The translations under genes and the position numbers were made by a program. Source: Streptomyces sp. NBC_00370 (GTDB lineage: Bacteria; Actinomycetota; Actinomycetes; Streptomycetales; Streptomycetaceae). From it: a stretch of 64,000 nucleotides of DNA. Shown piece by piece: positions 57,744-64,000 of this stretch. The DNA is taken from the NCBI RefSeq assembly GCF_036084755.1, contig NZ_CP107968.1:6828001-6892000 (forward strand), in the 5' to 3' direction. Numbering within the stretch: position 1 is the stretch's first letter; each line of letters begins with the position of its first letter. The notes beneath the pieces were generated by a model. The model did not search any database. It was not told the origin of the DNA and saw nothing but the letters and a program-made list of their open reading frames with translations.

Positions 57744-59252
57744 TCAGGGCAGGATCTGCGGCCGGTAGACCATCAGCGCCTCGTTGACCTTGTCGATCAG
57801 CAACTCCCCGGGCGACGGCGCCACTTCACCGTCGAAGGCCAGCGGGGTCCCCGGTGCGATGCCGCCGATCCGCACCCGGCGCATCCGCTCGGCCGCGTGC
57901 ACGGGGGAGCGGCTGAGCGGACCCGCCAGCACGGCGGCGAGCAGCCGTGCGCCCGGCACCCGGCCGCCGTGCACGATCCGTACGTCGAGCAGACCGTCCG
58001 CCAGATCGCGCCGGTGCCCCGGCGTCGGGCCCATCCGGCGATACATGCCGTTGCCCACGAACATCATCCACAGCGCGCGCTTCCTGCCGTCGAACTCCGC
58101 GTGCAGTGGCTGCTCGCCGCGCAGCACCTTCGCCGCCGCCAGCACCCCGGCGGGCCAGCCGCCGATCCGTGACGCCCAGCGCTCCCGCTCCCTGACCAGC
58201 TCCGGATAGACGCCCAGGCTGAAGGTGTTGAGGAAGAACCCTGACTTCGCCCCGCCGAGACCCGGACTGAACCGGCCCAGGTCGACCCGGACCGCGTCAC
58301 CCGCCGCCAGCGCCCTGACGGTGTCATGGACGTCCTCGATGCCCAGGTCGTAGGCGAAGTGGTTGTACGTGCCGCCGGGGAAGACCGCCAGCGGCAGCCC
58401 GTGCTCCACGGCCACGACGGCCGCCCGGTTGATCGTCCCGTCGCCGCCGAGTACACCGAGCGCGCGGCAGCGCTCCGCCGCCTTCTCCAGCGCGCCGCGC
58501 ACCTCCTGCGGCTCGCACTCCACCACCTCGGCGCGCGGCAGCGCGTCGGTCAGCAGCGTGGCGAGCCCGGCCGAACCGGACGCCCGGTTCACCACGACCA
58601 CCAGACCCTCGCCGCCCGGCAGCGCGGGCGCCTCGGCGTACGGACGGCCCGGCGAGGGCAGCTGCGAGCGGGTCGGTACGATCCCGCGCACCGCGAAGGC
58701 GGCCCCGACGCCGAGCGCCGCGCCCACCACCACGTCGCTCGGGTAGTGGACGCCCGTGTAGACCCGGGACAGGGCGACGGAAGCGGCCAGCGGCGCCACG
58801 GCGGCGCCCCAGCCCTTGGACTCCAGGGCGACGCCCGTCGCGAAGGCGGCGGCCGACGCCGCGTGCCCGGAAGGGAACGACGTGGTGATCGGCTGCCGCT
58901 TCAGCTGCCGTATCACCGGCACGACGTCCAGCACCGGCCGCGGCCGGCGCACGGCCCGCTTGCCCACGGTGTTGATGGCCGCCGAGGCGAGCCCCAGCGA
59001 GGCGATCCCGCGCAGCGCCGCCCGCCGCGAGCGCGCCCCGCGCCCGGCGGCGACGATCCCGGCGGCGACGCCCACCCAGAGCACTCCGTGGTTGGCGGTC
59101 CGGGTGAGCCGCGGCAGCACCGGGCCCGCCCCCGGCCAGTGCCGGTCGGCGACGGAGCGGAAGAGCCGCGTGTCCCAGTCGGTGAGGATGGCGGCGACCC
59201 GGGAGCGGGTTTCCGGACTCGCCTGGTGGTACGCGGCAGAGGTGTCAGACAT
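57744..59252 (-). CDS. PAP2 phosphatase-diacylglycerol kinase fusion
   Basis: 502 aa. The N-terminal half is a PAP2 lipid phosphatase with KRAVRRPRP (K-x6-RP), FPSGHAASAAAF (PSGH) and SRVYTGVHYPSD (SRx5HxxxD). The C-terminal half is a diacylglycerol kinase catalytic domain with VVVNRASGSAG, GVLGGDGTINRAAVVAVEHG and FPGGTYNHFAYDLG. One chain could therefore remove phosphate from lipid phosphates and phosphorylate lipids. The start ATG at 59252 is chosen over longer frames. Several hydrophobic segments anchor the first half. It is divergent from the lysine-free protein gene. Confidence 0.92.
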   Translation of the reverse strand: MSDTSAAYHQASPETRSRVAAILTDWDTRLFRSVADRHWPGAGPVLPRLTRTANHGVLWVGVAAGIVAAGRGARSRRAALRGIASLGLASAAINTVGKRAVRRPRPVLDVVPVIRQLKRQPITTSFPSGHAASAAAFATGVALESKGWGAAVAPLAASVALSRVYTGVHYPSDVVVGAALGVGAAFAVRGIVPTRSQLPSPGRPYAEAPALPGGEGLVVVVNRASGSAGLATLLTDALPRAEVVECEPQEVRGALEKAAERCRALGVLGGDGTINRAAVVAVEHGLPLAVFPGGTYNHFAYDLGIEDVHDTVRALAAGDAVRVDLGRFSPGLGGAKSGFFLNTFSLGVYPELVRERERWASRIGGWPAGVLAAAKVLRGEQPLHAEFDGRKRALWMMFVGNGMYRRMGPTPGHRRDLADGLLDVRIVHGGRVPGARLLAAVLAGPLSRSPVHAAERMRRVRIGGIAPGTPLAFDGEVAPSPGELLIDKVNEALMVYRPQILP

Positions 59253-59401
59253 GCATCGCGGGTACCCCGCAGGTGGGCGCCGCACGCAGCGGCCGTACGC
59301 CGACCGGGCACCCGGTGGCGCGGGAGCCGGGAAGCACGGAGTGCCAAACCCCACGAATCTGCATATAAAGGGCACGGGACTTCACTGTGGGAGGTGGCGG
59401 C

Positions 59402-60634
59402 ATGCGGCGGACGGTGCCGGGCCGTGGGCCCGTACGGTTCGGGCCCGCCGCCCCCGACGCCGGGCTCCCCGCCCCCGCCGAACTGGTCGCCGTCTGCGCG
59501 GCCGCGGCCGGGCGCACCGGGCCGGAGCCGCCCGGCGGCGGGCGGTCGCTGCGCGAGGCGGCGAGCGGTTACTGGCTGCGCCGCGGGCTGCCGTGCGATC
59601 CGGACGAGGTCGCGGCGGCGTCCGGCGGCCAGCCGCTGCTGCTCGCGCTGCTCGCCGCGTACGGCGGGGACATCCTGCTGCCGCGCCCCTGCCCCGCCTG
59701 GTGGACCCCGCAGGCGCGGATCGTCGGCCGGGCCGCCTATCACGTGCCGATCCCGGCCGAGTGCGGCGGAGTGCCCGACCCGTACGCGCTGCTGGAGACC
59801 GTCCGGCGGGTGCGCGCCGAGGGCGGCAGCCCCGGGGTGCTGCTGCTCTGTCCCGCCGACGACCCGACCGGTACCGTCGCGCCGCCCGAACTCGTCCGCG
59901 AGTCCTGCGAGGCCGCGATCGGCGAGGGACTGCGGATCGTCAGCGACGAGACCTGGCGCGACACCCTGCACGAACCGGGGACGCCGGACGCGTCCGCCGG
60001 TACGGTCCTGCCCAGCCCGGCCGAGATGTTCCCGGACGACGTCACCGTCATCTGCGACACGGCGGGCGCGCTCACCCCCGCGGCCTGGCCCGCCGCCGTC
60101 GCCCGCTTCCCGGCGACCGCCGCCGGCGCCGCGCTGCGCGCCACGACCGTCGACATCCTCACCGCGCTCGGCGCGCTCGTCGCCGGGCCCGTCGCGGCAG
60201 CGGCGGCGTGGGCACTCGACGAGCCGGAGCCGGTACGGACCAGGGCGCGGGCAGCGGCCGCGCTGTACGGGCGGGCCGCGGTCGCCGCGCACCACGCGGT
60301 GCTCGTCTCCGGCGCGCTCGCCAGGCCGCCGCGCGCCGGCCGGCACCTCTACGCCGACCTCGGGCCGCTGCGCGAACGCCTGGCCGCGCTCGGTGTGTCC
60401 GACTCCATGGAGCTGGAGAGCCATCTGAGCCGGCGGCTCGGGACACCCGTACCCGGCGGCCACCGCTTCGGTGACGAACTGGGCGCGCTGCGCGTACGGC
60501 TGTCCACCGGGCCGCTGCTCGGGGCAACCCCGGAACAGCGCCTGGAGTCCCTCACCGCGGCGGCCCCGCTCGAACTGCCGTATGCCGCACACGCGCTGGA
60601 CGAACTCGGCGCCGCCTTCGACGAACTGCGCTGA
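59402..60634 (+). CDS. Aminotransferase-fold protein without any lysine
   Basis: 410 aa. Fold-type I aminotransferase landmarks are present: SLREAASGYWLRRGLP, CPADDPTGTVAPPELV (the NPTG-like motif) and GLRIVSDETWRDTL (Asp that meets the pyridine nitrogen). The segment where the PLP lysine should be is ICDTAGALTPAAWPAAVARF, and the whole protein contains no lysine residue. It therefore cannot form the internal aldimine and is probably a pseudoenzyme or binding protein. GGAGG lies 7 nt before the ATG at 59402. It is divergent from the PAP2-kinase gene, 28 bp before the MBL-fold gene. Confidence 0.8.
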   Translation: MRRTVPGRGPVRFGPAAPDAGLPAPAELVAVCAAAAGRTGPEPPGGGRSLREAASGYWLRRGLPCDPDEVAAASGGQPLLLALLAAYGGDILLPRPCPAWWTPQARIVGRAAYHVPIPAECGGVPDPYALLETVRRVRAEGGSPGVLLLCPADDPTGTVAPPELVRESCEAAIGEGLRIVSDETWRDTLHEPGTPDASAGTVLPSPAEMFPDDVTVICDTAGALTPAAWPAAVARFPATAAGAALRATTVDILTALGALVAGPVAAAAAWALDEPEPVRTRARAAAALYGRAAVAAHHAVLVSGALARPPRAGRHLYADLGPLRERLAALGVSDSMELESHLSRRLGTPVPGGHRFGDELGALRVRLSTGPLLGATPEQRLESLTAAAPLELPYAAHALDELGAAFDELR

Positions 60635-60662
60635 CCCGACGAACCGTTGAACGGAGCCTGCG

Positions 60663-61694
60663 ATGACGGAACAGGGCGAACAGACCGGTCTGCCGGACCG
60701 CACCGGCCTCACCGGCGCCCCGCCGCGCCCCGTCGGTGAACACCGGCTGTGGCCACGGTCCTTCGCCGACCGGCTGACCGCACCGCTGCCCGGCGTCCTC
60801 GGGATGGCGAGACTCGCCAGGGAAGGCGCGGTCAGACCGGGCGCCGACGGGCTCCGCGACATCCCGCACCTGCCCTACGCGCCGGGTCCGCTGCCCGTGG
60901 TGGACACCAGCACGGTCGCCGTCAGCTGGGCGGGGCACGCCAGTTGGGTGATCCGGGCCGGCGGCCTCACCGTCCTCACGGACCCCGTCTGGTCCCGCCG
61001 TATCTTCGGAACACCCGCCAGGATCACCCCCGTCGGGATCCCCTGGGACGACCTGCCCGCCGTCGACGCCGTCGTCATCAGCCACAACCACTACGACCAC
61101 CTCGACGCACCGACGCTCAAACGGCTGCCGCGCGACACCCCGCTGTTCGTCCCCGCGGGGCTCGCCCGCTGGTGCAGGCGGCGCCGGTTCACCCGGGTCA
61201 CCGAACTCGACTGGTGGGAGTCGGCCGAGCTGCCCGCCGCCGGCGGCGGCAGCGTCCGCTTCGACTTCGTACCGGCCCACCACTGGTCCAAGCGGTCCCT
61301 CACCGACACCTGCCGCACCCTGTGGGGCGGCTGGGTGATCGCTGACCCCAACGGCAGGCGGGTCTACTTCGCGGGAGACACCGGCTACGGCCACTGGTTC
61401 AAGGAGATCGGCGCCCGTCACCCCGACATCGACCTGGCGCTGCTGCCGATCGGCGCCTACGCGCCGCGCTGGTGGCTCAGCGACGTGCACACCGACCCCG
61501 AGGAAGCGGTCCAGGCGTGCGACGACCTCGGCGCCCGGAACATGGCCCCGATGCACTGGGCGACGTTCGTCCTCTCCGCCGAACCGGTGCTCGAACCGCT
61601 CACCCGGGTCAGAGCCGCCTGGGAGCGCACGGGGCGGCCACGCGAACAGCTCTGGGACCTCCCCGTCGGCGCCTCACGCCTGCTGGTGCCCTGA
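60663..61694 (+). CDS. MBL-fold hydrolase, NAPE-PLD-like
   Basis: 343 aa. The metal motif HNHYDHLD (HxHxDH) is followed by PAHHWSKRSL, AGDTGYGHW and MHWATFVLS, as in N-acyl-phosphatidylethanolamine phospholipase D-like and UlaG-like enzymes. The N-terminus is hydrophilic, so it is cytosolic or membrane associated by other means. It starts 28 bp after the lysine-free protein gene and overlaps the convergent dedA by 21 bp. A phospholipid substrate is possible but not proven. Confidence 0.88.
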   Translation: MTEQGEQTGLPDRTGLTGAPPRPVGEHRLWPRSFADRLTAPLPGVLGMARLAREGAVRPGADGLRDIPHLPYAPGPLPVVDTSTVAVSWAGHASWVIRAGGLTVLTDPVWSRRIFGTPARITPVGIPWDDLPAVDAVVISHNHYDHLDAPTLKRLPRDTPLFVPAGLARWCRRRRFTRVTELDWWESAELPAAGGGSVRFDFVPAHHWSKRSLTDTCRTLWGGWVIADPNGRRVYFAGDTGYGHWFKEIGARHPDIDLALLPIGAYAPRWWLSDVHTDPEEAVQACDDLGARNMAPMHWATFVLSAEPVLEPLTRVRAAWERTGRPREQLWDLPVGASRLLVP

Positions 61695-62339
61695 CCCGGC
61701 CGGCCCTTCGGGTCCCTCCGCGTCCCCGGAAGGACCGCGCAGCTTGCGCCACAGCGTGGGCGCGGCGCTGAGCACGACCGTCAGTACCACGGCCGTCACC
61801 ACGCCCTGCCAGGGCTCGGGGAAGAGCGAGCCGCCCAGGATCCCGATCAGCTGGTACGTCGCGGCCCAGGCCAGACAGGCCGGCACGTCGCCCCGGGCGA
61901 ACCTGCGCATCGGCCACTTCGCCAGCAGGCACGCCAGCATCACCGGGATCCGTCCGGCCGGCACCAGACGTGACAGCACCAGCACCGCCACCCCGTGCTC
62001 CTGGAGCTTGGCCTGCGCCTGCTCCAACCGGTCGGGCGGGGCGTGCTCCCTGATCTTCTCCAGCCACCGGGAGCCGTTCTTCGAACCGACCCCGCGCCGC
62101 CCGAGCCAGTACAGCGCCATGTCGCCGAGGAAGGCGGCGAAGGCGGAGACCAGGAATATGTACAGCATCGACAGCGGGGCCGTCTGGTGGAAGGCCACCA
62201 CGGCCGCCGAACTCACCACGGCCCCGGTCGGCACCACCGGCACCAGCGCCCCGAGCGTCACGAGCAGGAAGACCGACGGATAGCCGACCGCCTGCTGGGT
62301 CGACTCCGGTGGCAGCTGCGACATCAGCTGGTCGATCAC
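61674..62339 (-). CDS. DedA-family membrane protein
   Basis: 221 aa with about five hydrophobic segments. Family blocks: FLVSAFAAFLGDMALYWLGRRG, a reentrant-loop LVPAGRIPVMLACLLAKWPM RRF, and YQLIGILGGSLFPEPWQG. DedA/SNARE-associated proteins move phospholipids between leaflets. The GTG at 62339 overlaps the upstream MBL gene stop (62336) by 4 bp, so the two are coupled. The C-terminal basic tail overlaps the end of the plus-strand MBL gene. Confidence 0.9.
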   Translation of the reverse strand: MIDQLMSQLPPESTQQAVGYPSVFLLVTLGALVPVVPTGAVVSSAAVVAFHQTAPLSMLYIFLVSAFAAFLGDMALYWLGRRGVGSKNGSRWLEKIREHAPPDRLEQAQAKLQEHGVAVLVLSRLVPAGRIPVMLACLLAKWPMRRFARGDVPACLAWAATYQLIGILGGSLFPEPWQGVVTAVVLTVVLSAAPTLWRKLRGPSGDAEGPEGPAGSGHQQA

Positions 62340-63127
62340 CGGGCGACCTCCGGCCGCATGCTCTCGCCGTGCCGCAGCAGATGCACGGTCACGTCCGGCG
62401 CCAGCCGCGCCGCGCGCCGTACGAACTCGTCGCCCGGCGTGTAGAACTCGTGCGGCCTGATCCCGTCCATCCCGATCGGCCAGAACGTGCCGTAGTGGAC
62501 GGGCACGGCCGCGGCGGGCGCCAGCTGGGCCAGCGCCTGCGCCGCACGCGCCGCGTCCAGATGCTCGGGACCGAGGTGCGGCCCCCAGCCGCCGACCGGC
62601 AGCAGGGCCACGTCGACCGGTCCTACGGCGTCGGCCATCCCGTCGAAGAGCCCCGTGTCACCGGCGAAGTAGGTGCGGGTCTCACCGCTGATCACGTAGC
62701 CGAGCGCGGGGGAGCGCTGCGGTCCGACCGGCAGCCGCCTGCCGTCGTGGTGCGCGGGCACCACCCGGACCCGCAGCGCGCCGAGTTCGACCTCGTCCCC
62801 CGCCTCGACCTCGGTGATCCGCAGTCCCGCCGGGTTGCGGCGGGCGTCGAGCCTGCGCAGCGCGGGCACCGAGCGGGCCGCGTCCTTCGGGACGATCAGC
62901 CGGGTGCCGGGCGTGAGCCGCGAGAGCGAGCGCGGATGCAGATGGTCGGAGTGCAGATGGGAGACGAGCACGGCGTCGGCGACCGTCGCCTCCGGCGGCG
63001 GCAGCGGTCCCCGGCGCCTGCGCAGATGCGCCAGCCGCTGGACGAACAGCGGATCGGTCAGCACCCGGACCCCGGAGTCCTCAACCGTGCAGGTGGCATG
63101 ACCCCACCAGGTGATGACAGTTCCCAC
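62336..63127 (-). CDS. MBL-fold metallo-hydrolase, UlaG-like
   Basis: 263 aa. Opening TWWGHATCTVEDSGVRVLTD, metal motif SHLHSDHLHP, then VPAHHDGRR, AGDTGLFDGM and VPVHYGTFWPIG form the UlaG-type lactonase/phosphodiesterase pattern. The GTG at 63127 gives the family-like N-terminus; a longer frame to 63217 adds an unlike arginine-rich extension. It overlaps dedA by 4 bp. Together with the MBL gene on the other side of dedA it suggests a lipid-related locus, by inference. Confidence 0.88.
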   Translation of the reverse strand: MGTVITWWGHATCTVEDSGVRVLTDPLFVQRLAHLRRRRGPLPPPEATVADAVLVSHLHSDHLHPRSLSRLTPGTRLIVPKDAARSVPALRRLDARRNPAGLRITEVEAGDEVELGALRVRVVPAHHDGRRLPVGPQRSPALGYVISGETRTYFAGDTGLFDGMADAVGPVDVALLPVGGWGPHLGPEHLDAARAAQALAQLAPAAAVPVHYGTFWPIGMDGIRPHEFYTPGDEFVRRAARLAPDVTVHLLRHGESMRPEVAR

Positions 63128-63335
63128 CCTCGACCTCAGCTCCGATCCCAGGGGCCGCCTTCGCGCGGCCAGGCCGTCAGCGTACGGGGACGGCCCCGGC
63201 CGGCGCTCCCCGCTCATCCGCGTGCGTACCGGAAATGCGCCTCCGGTGCCTGGTTCACGCCTCCCTCACGGGGTCACCGGCGGAGTAGGGTCGGCGCACC
63301 AAGTCGTAGGTGACTGCCGGGGGGACGGAACGGAC

Positions 63336-63740
63336 ATGGGCGACGTGAGAGTGGCGGCGATCGCCAGCCTGACCCCGCTGGAGGAGCTGGACACCGATCC
63401 CTTCCTCGTGGACTCCCACGGCCAGCACGCGATGTGCGCCCGGTGGGCCGAGGACAAGGGCTATGTCCTCACCCGGCAGCTGACCGCCTACCAGCTCCGC
63501 CCGGACCACCGCGGACTGTGGGTCGACGTGGACGAAGGGTTCGTGGACGTCTTCGTCGCCCCCAACCACCGGGTGCTCGACCGGGCCTTCACCTCACCCG
63601 CGGCCTTCTTCGCCGAATGCGAGCGCAGAGGCGTACTGCTGGAGACCGTGAGCCTGGACGAGCCGTCGTACGACGCGGGGATGAAGGCCGAGGTGCACCG
63701 CAGACTCACGCTGCCGGCGGGCGGCTTCACCGGCCGCTGA
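63336..63740 (+). CDS. Conserved small protein, unknown function
   Basis: 134 aa. The sequence is polar with the segments FLVDSHGQHAMCARWAEDKG, YVLTRQLTAYQLRPDHRGLW VDVDEG and FVAPNHRVLDRAFTSPAAFF. It looks like a cytosolic globular domain and resembles proteins I know only as Streptomyces hypotheticals. The PEP-free GDGTDMGD stretch around the ATG at 63336 has a purine-rich GGGGACGGAA upstream. No partner is visible on this strand. Confidence 0.6.
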   Translation: MGDVRVAAIASLTPLEELDTDPFLVDSHGQHAMCARWAEDKGYVLTRQLTAYQLRPDHRGLWVDVDEGFVDVFVAPNHRVLDRAFTSPAAFFAECERRGVLLETVSLDEPSYDAGMKAEVHRRLTLPAGGFTGR

Positions 63741-63862
63741 CCGGCGCGGGGCCGGGCTCCGGGCGGACGGACCGGCGCGCAGTCCTGGGTGTCGGTCCGT
63801 TGTGTCAGTCTTGTGCCGAGCCCGGACACCCCGTGCGGGCCCGGACGTGAGGTGGCAGAGCG

Positions 63863-64000
63863 GTGCTCCGAGGGCGATGGCGGACGGCGGGCAAGGCCCT
63901 GCTGCGCGTGGTCGTGGTGTGGGCGGTGTCCACCCTGACGATGCTGGCGCTTGCCGGGATCCTGCCCGACTTCCAGCTCCAGTCCGACGACGGCGACAGC
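63863..64000 (+). CDS. Membrane protein, holin/phosphodiesterase-type N-terminus (partial)
   Basis: The first 46 codons are in the window: GKALLRVVVVWAVSTLTMLA then LAGILPDFQLQSDDGDS. The hydrophobic helix and LPDFxLQSDDGDS resemble the start of actinobacterial proteins annotated as phage-holin-family or alkaline-phosphatase-superfamily membrane proteins. The GTG at 63863 follows GAGGTGGCAGAG. The rest lies beyond the window end, so function is uncertain. Confidence 0.6.
   Translation, partial: MLRGRWRTAGKALLRVVVVWAVSTLTMLALAGILPDFQLQSDDGDS

Noticed and set aside
63863..64000. Prophage signal from the holin-like N-terminus
   Set aside because: The family name holin is a common automatic label for this actinobacterial membrane protein. 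No phage gene lies in the window.
1..64000. tRNA or rRNA genes
   Set aside because: No cloverleaf-like sequence with a GTTC-type T-arm or rRNA signature was found while reading both strands. This was by eye, so a tRNAscan run would be decisive.

Overview
The window is high-GC actinobacterial DNA with the traits of a Streptomyces chromosome: many GTG starts, 4-bp ATGA/GTGA gene overlaps, mycothiol-type enzymes, an actinobacterial pssA/psd pair, a SpoIIE-type phosphatase fused to an anti-sigma-like kinase, and operators resembling the Streptomyces DasR and LexA sites. No rRNA, tRNA, CRISPR array, prophage or biosynthetic gene cluster was seen. Gene content looks like core or near-core chromosome with scattered accessory pieces.

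Layout. 0-4 kb: partial MerR regulator divergent from a maleylpyruvate-isomerase-fold enzyme, a decayed gene, small membrane and lipoprotein genes, an aldo/keto reductase. 4-8.1 kb: a minus-strand operon of an unknown 484-aa protein, a MoxR AAA+ ATPase and a metallopeptidase-like/VWA protein. 8.3-14.9 kb: gamma-glutamyltransferase homologue, inositol-monophosphatase-like enzyme, nucleotidyltransferase, FAD oxidoreductase, macrodomain protein, NmrA-like reductase. 15-17.1 kb: alkylation repair (Ada-AlkA fusion and Ogt). 17.1-21 kb: a 172-bp mobile repeat, sirtuin, MerR-sliding-clamp fusion, Nudix hydrolase, glycerate kinase. 21-21.7 kb: repeat-rich DNA without genes. 21.7-26.6 kb: a five-gene branched-chain amino acid ABC transporter operon closed by a strong terminator. 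26.6-28.1 kb: phosphatidylethanolamine synthesis (psd, pssA).

28.3-37.4 kb is the metabolic centrepiece: ccr, ecm, mcl, mch and an acyl-CoA dehydrogenase lie in one minus-strand operon that matches the ethylmalonyl-CoA pathway for acetyl-CoA assimilation. Upstream are a TetR regulator and a tandemly duplicated 3-hydroxyacyl-CoA dehydrogenase. A perfect palindrome sits in the spacer of the likely ccr promoter.

37.7-47.3 kb: HEAT-repeat protein, acetyltransferase, RidA, a radical-SAM protein with a LexA-type box, SRPBCC protein, an MFS exporter with an unusual repeat tail, a PAS/GAF/PP2C/kinase regulator, and a methyltransferase. 47.3-52.5 kb: a D-aminopeptidase, M20 peptidase, S9 peptidase and LD-carboxypeptidase operon behind a DasR-like site, suggesting use of cell-wall peptides. 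52.5-64 kb: acetyltransferase, degenerate arginase-family protein, DUF5107/TPR protein, second copy of the 172-bp repeat, VOC protein, methyltransferase, PAP2-lipid-kinase fusion, a lysine-free aminotransferase-fold protein, two metallo-beta-lactamase-fold proteins around a DedA protein, a small conserved protein and the start of a membrane protein.

The least-described items are the paired 172-bp elements, which carry inverted ends and CTAG duplications and sit on TAG stop codons, the lysine-free PLP-fold protein, the MerR-clamp fusion, and the MoxR/VWA operon.
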